A DNA stretch of 34,698 nt from a virus, in the IMG/VR virus record IMGVR_UViG_3300049893_001119, positions 1-34,698 of that record; one strand, written 5' to 3'. How positions within the stretch are numbered: position 1 is the first letter of the stretch; each line of letters starts with the position of its first letter. The notes under the pieces are model-generated. The model saw only the letters and a list, made by a program, of their open reading frames with translations, had not been told where the DNA came from and did no database searches. Made by a program: the position numbers and the translations under genes. Shown here piece by piece: positions 24,167 through 30,991 of this stretch.

Positions 24167-24583
24167 TCATTCTTCCTCGCACAAAGTTATCTTGATTTTG
24201 TTGTTTTGCGTAGAGCATGAATCTTTACTTAAATAACAAAGCCCGCCGCTTTTTATGTTGTATAAATTACTGTCATTTACATATCGATAAAAAACCTTTC
24301 GCTTTTTCTTGGGCTTTTTTACTATCTCGTATCCAGTGATAACAAGCTCTCCCATCCAGCCTCTTGAAGTTGATGAAATATATTCAGCCCCAGTATTTAC
24401 CTGCCAAATAATGATCTTATTTTTTGCCCAATCAAGGGAAAATCTTAAAACCTTAACCGTCTTGCCCATGTTGCAGTTTCCGCATTTAATCGTGAACCCA
24501 TTGCGATGTGACTGCTCAATTTTTATTATTTTACCTTCGCCGCAAAATGGACAAGGCTTCAATTCAATTTTATTCTCTGTCAT
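24167..24583 (-). CDS. Lar-type zinc-ribbon protein
   Basis: A 138-residue protein. Residues 1-40 contain LKPCPFCGEGKIIKIEQSHR and CGNCNMGK, a four-cysteine zinc ribbon of the Lar (restriction alleviation) type. The C-terminal 100 residues include a basic KKPKKKRK stretch and are not recognised. The E. coli Rac Lar protein lowers restriction by type I systems; most phage homologues are untested. The start and preceding gene boundary repeat those at 26907-26940. Confidence 0.6.
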   Translation of the reverse strand: MTENKIELKPCPFCGEGKIIKIEQSHRNGFTIKCGNCNMGKTVKVLRFSLDWAKNKIIIWQVNTGAEYISSTSRGWMGELVITGYEIVKKPKKKRKVFYRYVNDSNLYNIKSGGLCYLSKDSCSTQNNKIKITLCEEE

Positions 24584-24596
24584 TTTTGACCTCGGC
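24563..24596 (-). repeat. Repeated gene boundary, copy 1
   Basis: A 34-base segment that covers the end of one gene (AEVKNDRE) and the start of the next (MTENKIE). It is repeated with one mismatch at 26907-26940, where the two genes outside it are different. It is a likely site of recombination that exchanges genes between boundaries. Confidence 0.8.
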
Positions 24597-25247
24597 TAAA
24601 ATATCAATTAGCAAAAAGATGCAATAGTCTTGTTGATCTTTTCTGGCAGCAGCAGCATTAGCAGCAGCAGCAGCAGCATAAGCAGCATAAGCAGCATAAG
24701 CAGCAGCATAAGCAGCAGCAGCAGCATCAGCATTAGCAGCAGCATTAGCAGCAGCAGCATCAGCATTAGCAGCAGCATTAGCAGCAGCATTAGCAGCAGC
24801 ATTAGCAGCAGCAGCAGCAGCATAAGCAGCATAAGCAGCAGCAGCAGCAGCATCAGCATTAGCATCAGCATTAGCAGCAGCATTAGCAGCAGCATTAGCA
24901 GCAGCATTGCAATGCTTTCTAATTTCATCCGTGTTAGACAAGTTGCCAGCTAATAAGTACTGAACACAATCTCTGACCCTCATATCATTAGGATTCTTGG
25001 CCTCAAAGATATGGGTCACGCTGGCTGCGCACTCAGCCGACCATTTGATTAAAACTTCTCTTGATAGTAAGTGTCGAGCCACCCATCTCTTGTCGTCAAA
25101 AGAAATATTATCCAGCAATAAAAAATCGACAAAATCGCCCTCAAATAAACTATTATTTTCAATCCAGTTTTTCCACCGATCAACGCATGGTTTTGTTGAT
25201 TTTAAAATTTCAGTATTAATTTTTGTACCTATAAATCTATTCTTCAT
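24570..25247 (-). CDS. Alanine-repeat protein (Imm-5-like putative immunity family)
   Basis: A 225-residue protein. Residues 1-112 form a non-repetitive helical domain with a WVARHLLSREVLIKWSAECA segment and MRVRDCVQYLLAGNLS. Residues about 113-200 are alanine with interspersed N, D and Y. The last 25 residues return to normal sequence. The same layout, an N-terminal domain with a conserved R.aC motif followed by A-rich helices, occurs in phage proteins of the 'putative immunity' type, whose function is not shown. Ala codons are almost all GCT. The gene overlaps the one upstream as ATGA and the zinc-ribbon gene by 14 bases. Confidence 0.65.
   Translation of the reverse strand: MKNRFIGTKINTEILKSTKPCVDRWKNWIENNSLFEGDFVDFLLLDNISFDDKRWVARHLLSREVLIKWSAECAASVTHIFEAKNPNDMRVRDCVQYLLAGNLSNTDEIRKHCNAAANAAANAAANADANADAAAAAAYAAYAAAAAANAAANAAANAAANADAAAANAAANADAAAAAYAAAYAAYAAYAAAAAANAAAARKDQQDYCIFLLIDILAEVKNDRE
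24646..24909 (-). repeat. GCT trinucleotide tract coding for the alanine repeat
   Basis: About 88 codons made almost only of GCT and of AAT, GAT or TAT. The tract is nearly a two-letter code, so length changes by slippage in units of three would keep the frame. The complementary strand gives long serine-rich false frames. Confidence 0.85.
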
Positions 25248-25609
25248 TCAAAAACCTCATAACTCCCCGTCATGTGAACGCAGGCGATGCGGTTGACGAG
25301 AGCGCACTTGTCAGCATGTTCTTTGGTTGTGCGAAAAACGGCACTGCCGTCAGGATATATATTCGCCCAACACTCCACTGTCTTAGTCACTTTTTTCTTT
25401 GGTCGCTCGACCAGCGTTAAGACTGGGTGGGTGTGCTGATTTAAATATTTTCCATCGCTGGTAAATCTGCCAAAGTTGTTGCCCTCGTTATTAATTATAG
25501 CAATTGGAAAATCCTTATGCCCAGTATCATGAACCTCAAAAACCTCATCACCAAAGAAAGTGCATTCCACCTTATCTTTCGGCTTAAATTCAAATTTTTC
25601 TTGTGTCAT
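25244..25609 (-). CDS. Unknown early protein with a deleted paralogue
   Basis: A 121-residue protein, ATG at 25609. It begins MTQEKFEFKPKDKVECTFFG, which reads like a small beta-barrel domain. Later segments include VTKTVECWANIYPDGSAVFR and VNRIACVHMTGSYEVFE. I do not recognise a family. The 13-base direct repeats (25248-25260 and 25536-25548) near both ends code for related EVFE segments. The short gene at 27132-27209 equals this gene with the 288 bases between those repeats removed. Confidence 0.7.
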   Translation of the reverse strand: MTQEKFEFKPKDKVECTFFGDEVFEVHDTGHKDFPIAIINNEGNNFGRFTSDGKYLNQHTHPVLTLVERPKKKVTKTVECWANIYPDGSAVFRTTKEHADKCALVNRIACVHMTGSYEVFE

Positions 25610-25612
25610 AAA

Positions 25613-26101
25613 TTACTCCAATTCAAAAGTTGAAACAGTGATTCGATCTTCAATATAAGTAGGTGAAATCTTTTCTGTTTTTGGATTTAGGCATAAAACC
25701 CATGTAGCATCCGCACTTGATGGAGAGTAAAGCCCATTTGGATCAGCTTGAGGGATAGTTACGTTTCCATGCTCTGGTGTTTCATCACCTCTAGCAACTC
25801 GTTGTGGATTAGTGTATTGGGTTGCATATGGAATACCAAATCCGACTGAATTACAAATCTTATGTAACTTTCCACCCATATCCCTTACATAAGTAATTGT
25901 TGGAACGGCCTTATCTCTTAATTCTAAAATATCCTTTAATTGTCTTTTTTCAGAAAATTCAATAATAGCTGGCATACCAACCGATCGAACGGCTTGAAGA
26001 TTCATTTCTTCCTGTTTCTTATTTTGAACCCGTTCTGAGAATTCCTGACACTCACAAGAAATAAATAAAGTTAATAGTAAAAGCGATAGTAATAATTTCA
26101 T
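25613..26101 (-). CDS. Conserved phage lipoprotein of the early region
   Basis: A 162-residue protein. The signal peptide ends in a lipobox FISC, so C16 is lipidated. The mature part has a long conserved body: VGMPAIIEFSEKRQLKDILE, LRDKAVPTITYVRDMGGKLH, then GFGIPYATQYTNPQR and IPQADPNGLYSPSSADATWV. Proteins with this pattern are widespread in phages of Gram-negative hosts, and none that I know has a proven role. A membrane-anchored function such as superinfection exclusion is possible but inferred. Confidence 0.75.
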   Translation of the reverse strand: MKLLLSLLLLTLFISCECQEFSERVQNKKQEEMNLQAVRSVGMPAIIEFSEKRQLKDILELRDKAVPTITYVRDMGGKLHKICNSVGFGIPYATQYTNPQRVARGDETPEHGNVTIPQADPNGLYSPSSADATWVLCLNPKTEKISPTYIEDRITVSTFELE

Positions 26102-26110
26102 ATTATCTCC

Positions 26111-26407
26111 TTATAAAGAATTGTAAAATGCTCTTTGTTCATAACTTAAATTTTCCAAGTAAACTGAAAACCTGTGCTTAATTGTGGACGCGATAACTTT
26201 TTTCGCTTCTGGTTCTGCCTTAACGTATTCCATTCTCAAGTTTTCAAAATCTCTTACCATTCCGTCGTTGTACTGCTCTGACTGTTTAAAAGTTTTGTAC
26301 TCTAATTTTCGATAGGCAGGTTTGAAAAATGAGTCCATTCCAAAACTAAAAAATGCCATCGCAACAATAACCCCCAAAAATAACAAAATGCCTAAAAATA
26401 CTTTCAT
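26111..26407 (-). CDS. Conserved phage membrane protein
   Basis: A 98-residue protein. The start ATG at 26407 has AAGGGGGG just upstream. One N-terminal membrane segment (about 3-22) is followed by a helical domain with FKQSEQYNDGMVRDFENLRM, EYVKAEPEAKKVIASTIKHR and a final SYEQRAFY. This arrangement recurs in many phages next to the lipoprotein family of the next gene, without a known role. An upstream in-frame GTG would add ten residues and is less likely. Confidence 0.7.
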   Translation of the reverse strand: MKVFLGILLFLGVIVAMAFFSFGMDSFFKPAYRKLEYKTFKQSEQYNDGMVRDFENLRMEYVKAEPEAKKVIASTIKHRFSVYLENLSYEQRAFYNSL

Positions 26408-26467
26408 AAATCCCCCCTTATTGTTTATTAATCCCACAATCGTTTTTAATCATTTTTAATTCTAGCT

Positions 26468-26536
26468 CTAATCTGTTCGCTCCATTAATCCCGCTTCTAT
26501 CTGGTCGTCTGCTTTTTGAATCATGTAATCACTCAT
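26468..26536 (-). CDS. Possible 22-residue peptide
   Basis: A short frame MSDYMIQKADDQIEAGLMER, ending TD. The ATG is one base from the stop of the gene upstream and has GGGGAAAA nearby. It is acidic and helical. No independent evidence supports translation; listed as a possible coupled peptide or a remnant. Confidence 0.3.
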   Translation of the reverse strand: MSDYMIQKADDQIEAGLMERTD

Positions 26537-26537
26537 A

Positions 26538-26927
26538 TTATTTTCCCCACTTCGAGAAGTATTCACGGGCGCGCTTGCCGTGAACTTTTACTGTTCCGAC
26601 CCAATCTGTGTTTGGGTGTCTATATTTCATAATTGTTTCACCATCACGGTCAATTAAGCAATCTACATTAGACCAACCATCATCATATCTTTTTATCGAA
26701 TTTTCTGGATCGGCATAAAACCCAATCACCTTCTCAGCGTCGAAAAGCCTCGCCTCAAGGTCTTTGAGTTTTTGCTCAAAATGGTTCGCTATCTCCAAGA
26801 CTTCACAATCACACAAAGTTTTTTCATGACTAGTTATGCCCGCTATCCCATCTTTTGGAACGAGGCAAACTAAGCCATCTAATTTTTTTAGTATATCTTG
26901 ACCAAGTTCAATTTTATTCTCTGTCAT
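26538..26927 (-). CDS. Unknown early protein
   Basis: A 129-residue protein starting MTENKIELGQDILKKLDG. The N-terminal sequence and the overlap with the XRE gene are duplicated at 24563-24596, where the next gene is a zinc ribbon instead. A central coiled coil (LEIANHFEQKLKDLEARLF) is followed by a FYADPENSIKRYDDGWSNVD segment; the end is basic. No family recognised. Confidence 0.6.
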   Translation of the reverse strand: MTENKIELGQDILKKLDGLVCLVPKDGIAGITSHEKTLCDCEVLEIANHFEQKLKDLEARLFDAEKVIGFYADPENSIKRYDDGWSNVDCLIDRDGETIMKYRHPNTDWVGTVKVHGKRAREYFSKWGK

Positions 26928-26940
26928 TTTTCACCTCGGC
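26907..26940 (-). repeat. Repeated gene boundary, copy 2
   Basis: Second copy of the 34-base boundary at 24563-24596, here joining the XRE gene to the unknown gene at 26538. Confidence 0.8.
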
Positions 26941-27135
26941 AACAAGCGTTTCAAACGAAACTGGTATTACTTTTAATATTTTTATAATAGACGAAAGACT
27001 CGGTTCTCTTTTCCCATTTAGTATTTGAGACACGGCGGCGGGAGTAATGTCAGCTTCAATCGCTAATCTTAATTGAGGCATCTTTAATTGCTTCATAATT
27101 CTGGATAAGTTTTTGCCAAAGTTCTTTGCCTTCAT
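26914..27135 (-). CDS. XRE-family transcription regulator
   Basis: A 73-residue protein with a full helix-turn-helix of the Cro/CI type. MPQLRLAIEADITPAAVSQI, then LNGKREPSLSSIIKILKVIP, show the recognition helix near residues 30-40. Its position in the middle of the leftward operon suggests feedback on an early promoter. It starts at an overlap with the truncated gene upstream. No partner repressor or integrase was found, so lysogeny is not shown. Confidence 0.85.
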   Translation of the reverse strand: MKAKNFGKNLSRIMKQLKMPQLRLAIEADITPAAVSQILNGKREPSLSSIIKILKVIPVSFETLVAEVKNDRE

Positions 27136-27209
27136 TCAAAAACCTCATCACCAAAAAACGCGCATTTCACCTTATCTTTCGGCTTAAATTCAAATTTTTC
27201 TTGTGTCAT
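27132..27209 (-). pseudogene. Internally deleted copy of the gene at 25244-25609
   Basis: A 25-residue frame (MTQEKFEFKPKDKVKCAFFG, then DEVFE and stop). It matches the first 20 and last five residues of the 121-residue gene. The 75 bases 27136-27210 match 25536-25610 at 71 positions, exactly 1600 bases apart. The deletion of 288 bases is in frame and lies between 13-base direct repeats. It may be translated, but is too short for the ancestral fold. Confidence 0.75.
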
Positions 27210-27217
27210 ACTAAATC

Positions 27218-27381
27218 CTAGTTGTTAATAAATTGAAAAATTGCCTCAACTTTACTGTAAAATTCTTTTTCTTTATTTTCTATTTCTCTGTTTAACATGG
27301 CATCGTAAACTGGTCTATAGTCATTCCCTTCCTCGTCTTTTTCCCATCAATCATTGCTTTAAATGCTTCTTCTCTTGTCAT
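27218..27381 (-). pseudogene. Small early gene with one-base frameshift
   Basis: From ATG at 27381 (AGGAA upstream) the frame reads MTREEAFKAMIDGKK and then soon hits a stop. Shifting by one base at the A run (complement of 27338-27342) gives DEEGNDYRPVYDAMLNREIE, then a coiled stretch ending QFINN at 27218. One extra A would restore a 54-residue protein. Either a recent mutation, an assembly error or a -1 frameshift at AAA AAG. The gene upstream is intact. Confidence 0.6.
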
Positions 27382-27390
27382 AAATTATTC

Positions 27391-27657
27391 CTATTGAATT
27401 AGCCCTTTTTGTTTTAAAAATTCTTGCCATTCAGTATCTTTGGCTCTCCAGAAATCAAGGCCTTTTTGTGTGCGCGTCCATACAAACGCTTTTTCAAAAA
27501 TATACGATAACCTGTTTGATCTTGTAAAAAACATATCTATGACATAATCATTAGCATCTGCCCAACTACAATAAAACTCCGCCATAAATTCCAGATACAA
27601 ATCCTCTCCCAAAAATTCGATTAGTAGTTTTTCTTTTTCTGTCATGTGATTTTTCAT
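27391..27657 (-). CDS. Unknown early protein
   Basis: An 88-residue protein. The ATG at 27657 has AAGGA seven bases upstream and overlaps the previous stop as ATGA. The sequence is aromatic-rich (LYLEFMAEFYCSWADANDYV) with a basic C-terminus. A weak similarity to small phage proteins of the recombination region is possible. No family recognised. Confidence 0.6.
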   Translation of the reverse strand: MKNHMTEKEKLLIEFLGEDLYLEFMAEFYCSWADANDYVIDMFFTRSNRLSYIFEKAFVWTRTQKGLDFWRAKDTEWQEFLKQKGLIQ

Positions 27658-27929
27658 TGAAAATCCTTAACATACTCTCGAACAATTCGCACGAGGTCGC
27701 TCTGAGTTTTTTGCGCCTCGCTTTGTCTCTTTGCAAATTCGGCGCGAGTGTATGAATTGACTTTTTCCTCGTTTAATTTCTTTGCTAAATAATTCGACTG
27801 CTCTTTCCAGATGTCTCGCTCTGATGCAAGTTCGTAGTTTTCACTCTTGATGCTTATATACTTCGCGATAAGAATAAAATTGGCGATAATCCAAATTAAA
27901 ATAAAGACCCAGTGAATATCATTACTCAT
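27654..27929 (-). CDS. Membrane-anchored coiled-coil early protein
   Basis: A protein of about 91 residues. The start ATG at 27929 has GGGAG nine bases upstream; the frame is open 42 bases further, to a start at 27971, but no ribosome-binding site supports that. A membrane segment (about 6-25, HWVFILIWIIANFILIAKYI) is followed by a coiled coil with EKVNSYTRAEFAKRQSEAQK. The topology would put the coiled coil in the cytoplasm or periplasm. It overlaps the previous gene by eight bases. The role is unknown. Confidence 0.6.
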   Translation of the reverse strand: MSNDIHWVFILIWIIANFILIAKYISIKSENYELASERDIWKEQSNYLAKKLNEEKVNSYTRAEFAKRQSEAQKTQSDLVRIVREYVKDFQ

Positions 27930-28302
27930 ATCTATTAACTCCCATTCTATTTTTTGCATCGTTAACCTCATAAATTGAAATTGTTTTAATTTCTTGCGTC
28001 ATAAACCTAATGCTTGATACTGAGTGCGATATAGCAAACGCGCCCGATTTTGCAATTGCTTCGTTTAGCGCAAGTGTCTTTTCTGCAAGCTCGCGATGAA
28101 AACGGTCATCGTTATTTTTAACAATCATTCCTTCGATGTGCTTTTTCAATTCAAGGCATCTAATTGCCGCCAATTCTCCTACGCCATCAATAATCAACTT
28201 CTCATCAAGTCCCATTTTAAAATCCTCTGTTTTTGGCATCGCAAATATTTCCTTAAACGCCGCCAAGTTTCTCTTTATATTTTCATGTAATAGTTTATCC
28301 AT
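27922..28302 (-). CDS. Unknown early protein next to RecT
   Basis: A 126-residue protein two bases after the RecT-like gene. It is mostly helical, with MPKTEDFKMGLDEKLIIDG and a LALNEAIAKSGAFAISHS segment. Genes at this place in other phages often encode recombination or single-strand binding accessories. Nothing in the sequence identifies it further. Confidence 0.6.
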   Translation of the reverse strand: MDKLLHENIKRNLAAFKEIFAMPKTEDFKMGLDEKLIIDGVGELAAIRCLELKKHIEGMIVKNNDDRFHRELAEKTLALNEAIAKSGAFAISHSVSSIRFMTQEIKTISIYEVNDAKNRMGVNRYE

Positions 28303-28304
28303 CT

Positions 28305-29087
28305 TTAATCCAGATCATTTTTTAAATTACTAAAAAACTCGGCGCGCTCTTGCTCTGCCGATTTTTCTACGTCTTGTTTTATTTTTTCAATTCGCTCCTG
28401 CTCATCGTCAACTTTTTTAATCTCGGCCGTAGGAGTAAAATCCGCCACGATATCGTTAACTGTTTTTGTTTTAATTTCTTCGGTGGCGTATTGCAAAGTT
28501 AGTGGCGCATTATTTGTTGGGATAGTATCAAACTGATCCTCGCAAATACTTGCACCGCTTAACACGTCTGGGAAAACAGTCTTTAAAGCCTTTGATCTAG
28601 CTTTTCTTAAAAACATTGTCTCCTCGTAGAGCTTCCAGACCTGTTTATCAAGTGAGCCAGTTTTTTTTGCCTCGTTTCTAGTATAAGCAAAAGTTTTTTC
28701 GCTCTCGCCTTTTCTAGTTATCTTTGCAACGCTGGCAAAAATTTCTTCGCCTAAGTTTTTATTTTCAAGCGAGATGCGAGTATAGTTTTTATCAACGCAA
28801 TACTCATCATAACTATCGAGCTTGCCACTTGCCTTAACAATTGCTAACGGCAACTCACCAAATAGCGATGGCGTTCCATTGATAATTGCTATTTGTCTAA
28901 GCGCGTTCATTGGCGCTTGAATCCCTAGCTCTTTTGCGTACTGAATTGCAGTCACCACTTGCGCCGGTTGCGTGTACGCTTTTGGCAACATACCAGACTT
29001 TACCGCCATCTCAGCAACACGCCATAACTCTTGATGATTTTCGGCGATCATTTTACCATCGACGACATTTATTAATTCATTGCTCAT
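28305..29087 (-). CDS. recT: RecT-family single-strand annealing protein
   Basis: A 260-residue protein with AAGGAG before its ATG. The N-terminal half shows the family pattern: LWRVAEMAVKSGMLPKAYTQ, then PAQVVTAIQYAKELGIQAPM, NALRQIAIINGTPSLFGELP and the YTRNEAKK segment. The C-terminal 60 residues are acidic and repetitive in E, K and D, as in many annealing proteins. RecT proteins coat single strands and anneal them during recombination and replication of the phage. It is paired with the exonuclease at 29808 but separated from it by an HNH gene. Confidence 0.85.
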   Translation of the reverse strand: MSNELINVVDGKMIAENHQELWRVAEMAVKSGMLPKAYTQPAQVVTAIQYAKELGIQAPMNALRQIAIINGTPSLFGELPLAIVKASGKLDSYDEYCVDKNYTRISLENKNLGEEIFASVAKITRKGESEKTFAYTRNEAKKTGSLDKQVWKLYEETMFLRKARSKALKTVFPDVLSGASICEDQFDTIPTNNAPLTLQYATEEIKTKTVNDIVADFTPTAEIKKVDDEQERIEKIKQDVEKSAEQERAEFFSNLKNDLD

Positions 29088-29824
29088 TTTAAATTCTCCT
29101 TATTTTTTTTATCTACCATATCTTCCAAACTTTTGTACGAACCAATGTATTTATTTTTAAAATAAAGCTCAATTTTGCTCTTTCTAACGGCAATCTTATA
29201 TCCAGTGATGTCACTAAAACATTTTTCTAAATAAAATTTATATTTATTCACCCTTGCGCCATTGAAATTAGTTTTACCATTCTTGAAAAATTCATTCATT
29301 CTGTCTGATAGAGTTAAAATACTTGATGCGGACAAAATGGACTTCATTGCAAGGTTGTCCCAACAAACAAAACGCACGCCGCCGCCACCCTTTGGGCCAG
29401 CAATCCTAATGTGAAACAGTCTGCCGTCTAGACCAATTAATTTTCTAATAAGCTCAGAAGTAGATTTATCTGTTCGTGATGAATTTTTTATATTTTCTTT
29501 TACAGAAACTTCTCTTAGATTTAATTTTCTGTTATCTCTTGGATTTCTGTTTATGTGATCGATTAAGCGTGAATCTTTGTTAATTAGTGGTAAAAATGTC
29601 TTATGTGATAGGCCATAGTATAAAAATCTGTGATACATATATTTTTTATTAATGTAATTTCTCCCACAGAGATAACCACTAGGATGGATATACCAAGACT
29701 CTTTATTATTGAAATCCATTATAAAATCGTCATAATCAATGATATATGGGGCATCGACTCCAGTAAACCAAACCTCAACAAATTTTCCGCAATCAGAAAC
29801 CTTGCTTCTATGTATTTTTGCCAT
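29084..29824 (-). CDS. HNH homing endonuclease between exonuclease and RecT
   Basis: A 246-residue protein. The HNH core is LIDHINRNPRDNRKLNLREV, with following SVKENIKN. The C-terminal region carries a KSKIELYFKNKYIGSYKSLE segment, a DNA-binding type seen in such enzymes. It overlaps both neighbours: the exonuclease end by 17 bases and the RecT start as ATGA. This is typical of a selfish free-standing endonuclease that has inserted between genes without disrupting them. The ATG at 29824 (MAKIHRS) is preferred over an earlier start at 29845. Confidence 0.85.
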   Translation of the reverse strand: MAKIHRSKVSDCGKFVEVWFTGVDAPYIIDYDDFIMDFNNKESWYIHPSGYLCGRNYINKKYMYHRFLYYGLSHKTFLPLINKDSRLIDHINRNPRDNRKLNLREVSVKENIKNSSRTDKSTSELIRKLIGLDGRLFHIRIAGPKGGGGVRFVCWDNLAMKSILSASSILTLSDRMNEFFKNGKTNFNGARVNKYKFYLEKCFSDITGYKIAVRKSKIELYFKNKYIGSYKSLEDMVDKKNKENLK

Positions 29825-30560
29825 ATGCATACCAAGGTAAATCAATAACCTGTAATCCCATAAATAATTCTTCGCCTGTTTTTTCTTTCGTCTGCCATTC
29901 TTTCCACTTGTTCAAAATTCTTTTGTATTCACTTCTGCCAAGCTCTAAAGCGCGATCTTCTAACACAAACGCGCCGCAAATATAAGGCGCTTCTTTTTCT
30001 TGCACAATGAATACAAACTTTTTTACATCATGCCCGCATTGAGAAATTAGATCGGAATAGAAAGCGGCCTGACGATTGTATGAAAAATTTACGATAGATT
30101 TCGCAAACTCATTTATATTGGCCGTAGTTTTTAAATCAAAAACGTAACCGTTATTGCTCATGTCCAGCTTGCCGCGCACTTTAACGCCTTCAAATTCGCC
30201 GCAATAAACTTGCTCGTTAATTGAGCCGTGCAGCATTGTTGAGATTAGTTTGCTTGATTTTAAAACGTCTCGCATCGCTTTTAACTGCACTAGCATATCC
30301 ATGCTTAAAATCGTTTTATTTGCGTTTTGCTGACTAAATTCATCCCATAGCTTACCCGCTTTTCTTCCCTCGTAAAAACAGTATAAAGAGTCAAATTTAT
30401 CGGGCTCTAAAATAAAGGCATGATAAGCACTGCCAAAAATCATTGCTGGCGTTGGTTCTTCTTTTAATTCATGCTTGCGCTCAAAAAGAATTGGATGCTT
30501 GTCGATTAGAGTTAAATCAGAATTAGAAATTTCGGTGCGTAAAAAGTATTGATCTATCAT
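29808..30560 (-). CDS. RecE-type exonuclease (PD-(D/E)XK)
   Basis: A 250-residue nuclease related to the C-terminal part of RecE/exonuclease VIII. H47 in GSAYHAFILEPDKFD, D133 in GKLD, D142-x-K144 in DLKT and Q164 in NRQAAFY mark the active site. It degrades one strand of double-stranded DNA to give a single strand for the annealing protein. The ATG at 30560 has GGGGGG seven bases upstream; the frame extends further but without a start signal. It is the first gene of the leftward operon and its leader is structured. Confidence 0.85.
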   Translation of the reverse strand: MIDQYFLRTEISNSDLTLIDKHPILFERKHELKEEPTPAMIFGSAYHAFILEPDKFDSLYCFYEGRKAGKLWDEFSQQNANKTILSMDMLVQLKAMRDVLKSSKLISTMLHGSINEQVYCGEFEGVKVRGKLDMSNNGYVFDLKTTANINEFAKSIVNFSYNRQAAFYSDLISQCGHDVKKFVFIVQEKEAPYICGAFVLEDRALELGRSEYKRILNKWKEWQTKEKTGEELFMGLQVIDLPWYAYGKNT

Positions 30561-30728
30561 TTGTCCCCCCAGAACAAAATAAAAAAAAGAGTTAGCCAAC
30601 TACTGGGGGTAATTAAACTAACTCTTTAGCCGCAACTTTCAAATTTCGGTGAGTTTTATTTACTACCCCAAAAACATTTTGTAAACCGATGGCGGCAAGA
30701 ATTTAGGCATTTATTTTTCGCCACCGGC
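30561..30728 (-). promoter_or_regulatory. Structured 5' leader of the exonuclease operon, possible attenuator
   Basis: The leader (minus strand) can form a hairpin near its 5' end (30686-30694 with 30719-30727, nine bases with one mismatch). A perfect ten-base stem AAAGAGTTAG/CTAACTCTTT (30586-30595 with 30618-30627) follows and is itself followed by a T run, like a terminator. Its loop carries ACCCCCAG (30603-30610). This can pair over seven bases with CTGGGGG (30566-30572) at the ribosome-binding site. An upstream GGGGTA (30664-30669) can compete for the same loop. Confidence 0.6.
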
Positions 30729-30735
30729 CCAACAA

Positions 30736-30763
30736 ATTATTTTGTGTCGATGTTAAACTACAA
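30736..30763 (-). promoter_or_regulatory. Probable promoter of the leftward early operon
   Basis: On the minus strand TTGTAG (30758-30763) and AATAAT (30736-30741) are separated by 16 bases. The start would fall near 30728, about 168 bases before the exonuclease ATG. The -10 is good, the -35 weak. Confidence 0.45.
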
Positions 30764-30914
30764 AAGTTATGAAATTAAAATCTATATTTTTTCGCTAACT
30801 ATTTAATAGCTCGAAAAAGATTGATTAAAAAATATGTTTACAATGCGTGACCTTTAATTAAAAATTTTTGAGCTTCTCGCAAAAGCACTACATTTAATCG
30901 GCCTAGAAATAGGT

Positions 30915-30944
30915 TTGAAAATACAAAGCCAATTCCTTAGTAAT
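30915..30944 (+). promoter_or_regulatory. Probable promoter of the replication genes
   Basis: TTGAAA (30915-30920) followed after 17-18 bases by TAGTAAT (30938-30944). A small hairpin CCTA-GAAA-TAGG (30902-30913) directly upstream could be an operator. The rest of 30600-30991 contains no gene that I can support. Confidence 0.45.
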
Positions 30945-30991
30945 GTTCAATGCGAGAGCCTTTGCTGAGGGGTTGGTTTTTTTGAGGTCAT

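Noticed and set aside
24646-24909. CRISPR-like repetition
   Set aside because: The repeat is a simple trinucleotide coding tract without spacers.
24608-24953. Long serine- and leucine-rich frames on both strands over the GCT tract
   Set aside because: They are frame shadows of the alanine repeat; only the leftward alanine frame continues into normal protein on both sides.
26914-27135. Evidence of lysogeny from the XRE gene
   Set aside because: One small Cro-like regulator without integrase, attachment site or second repressor is not enough to call the phage temperate.
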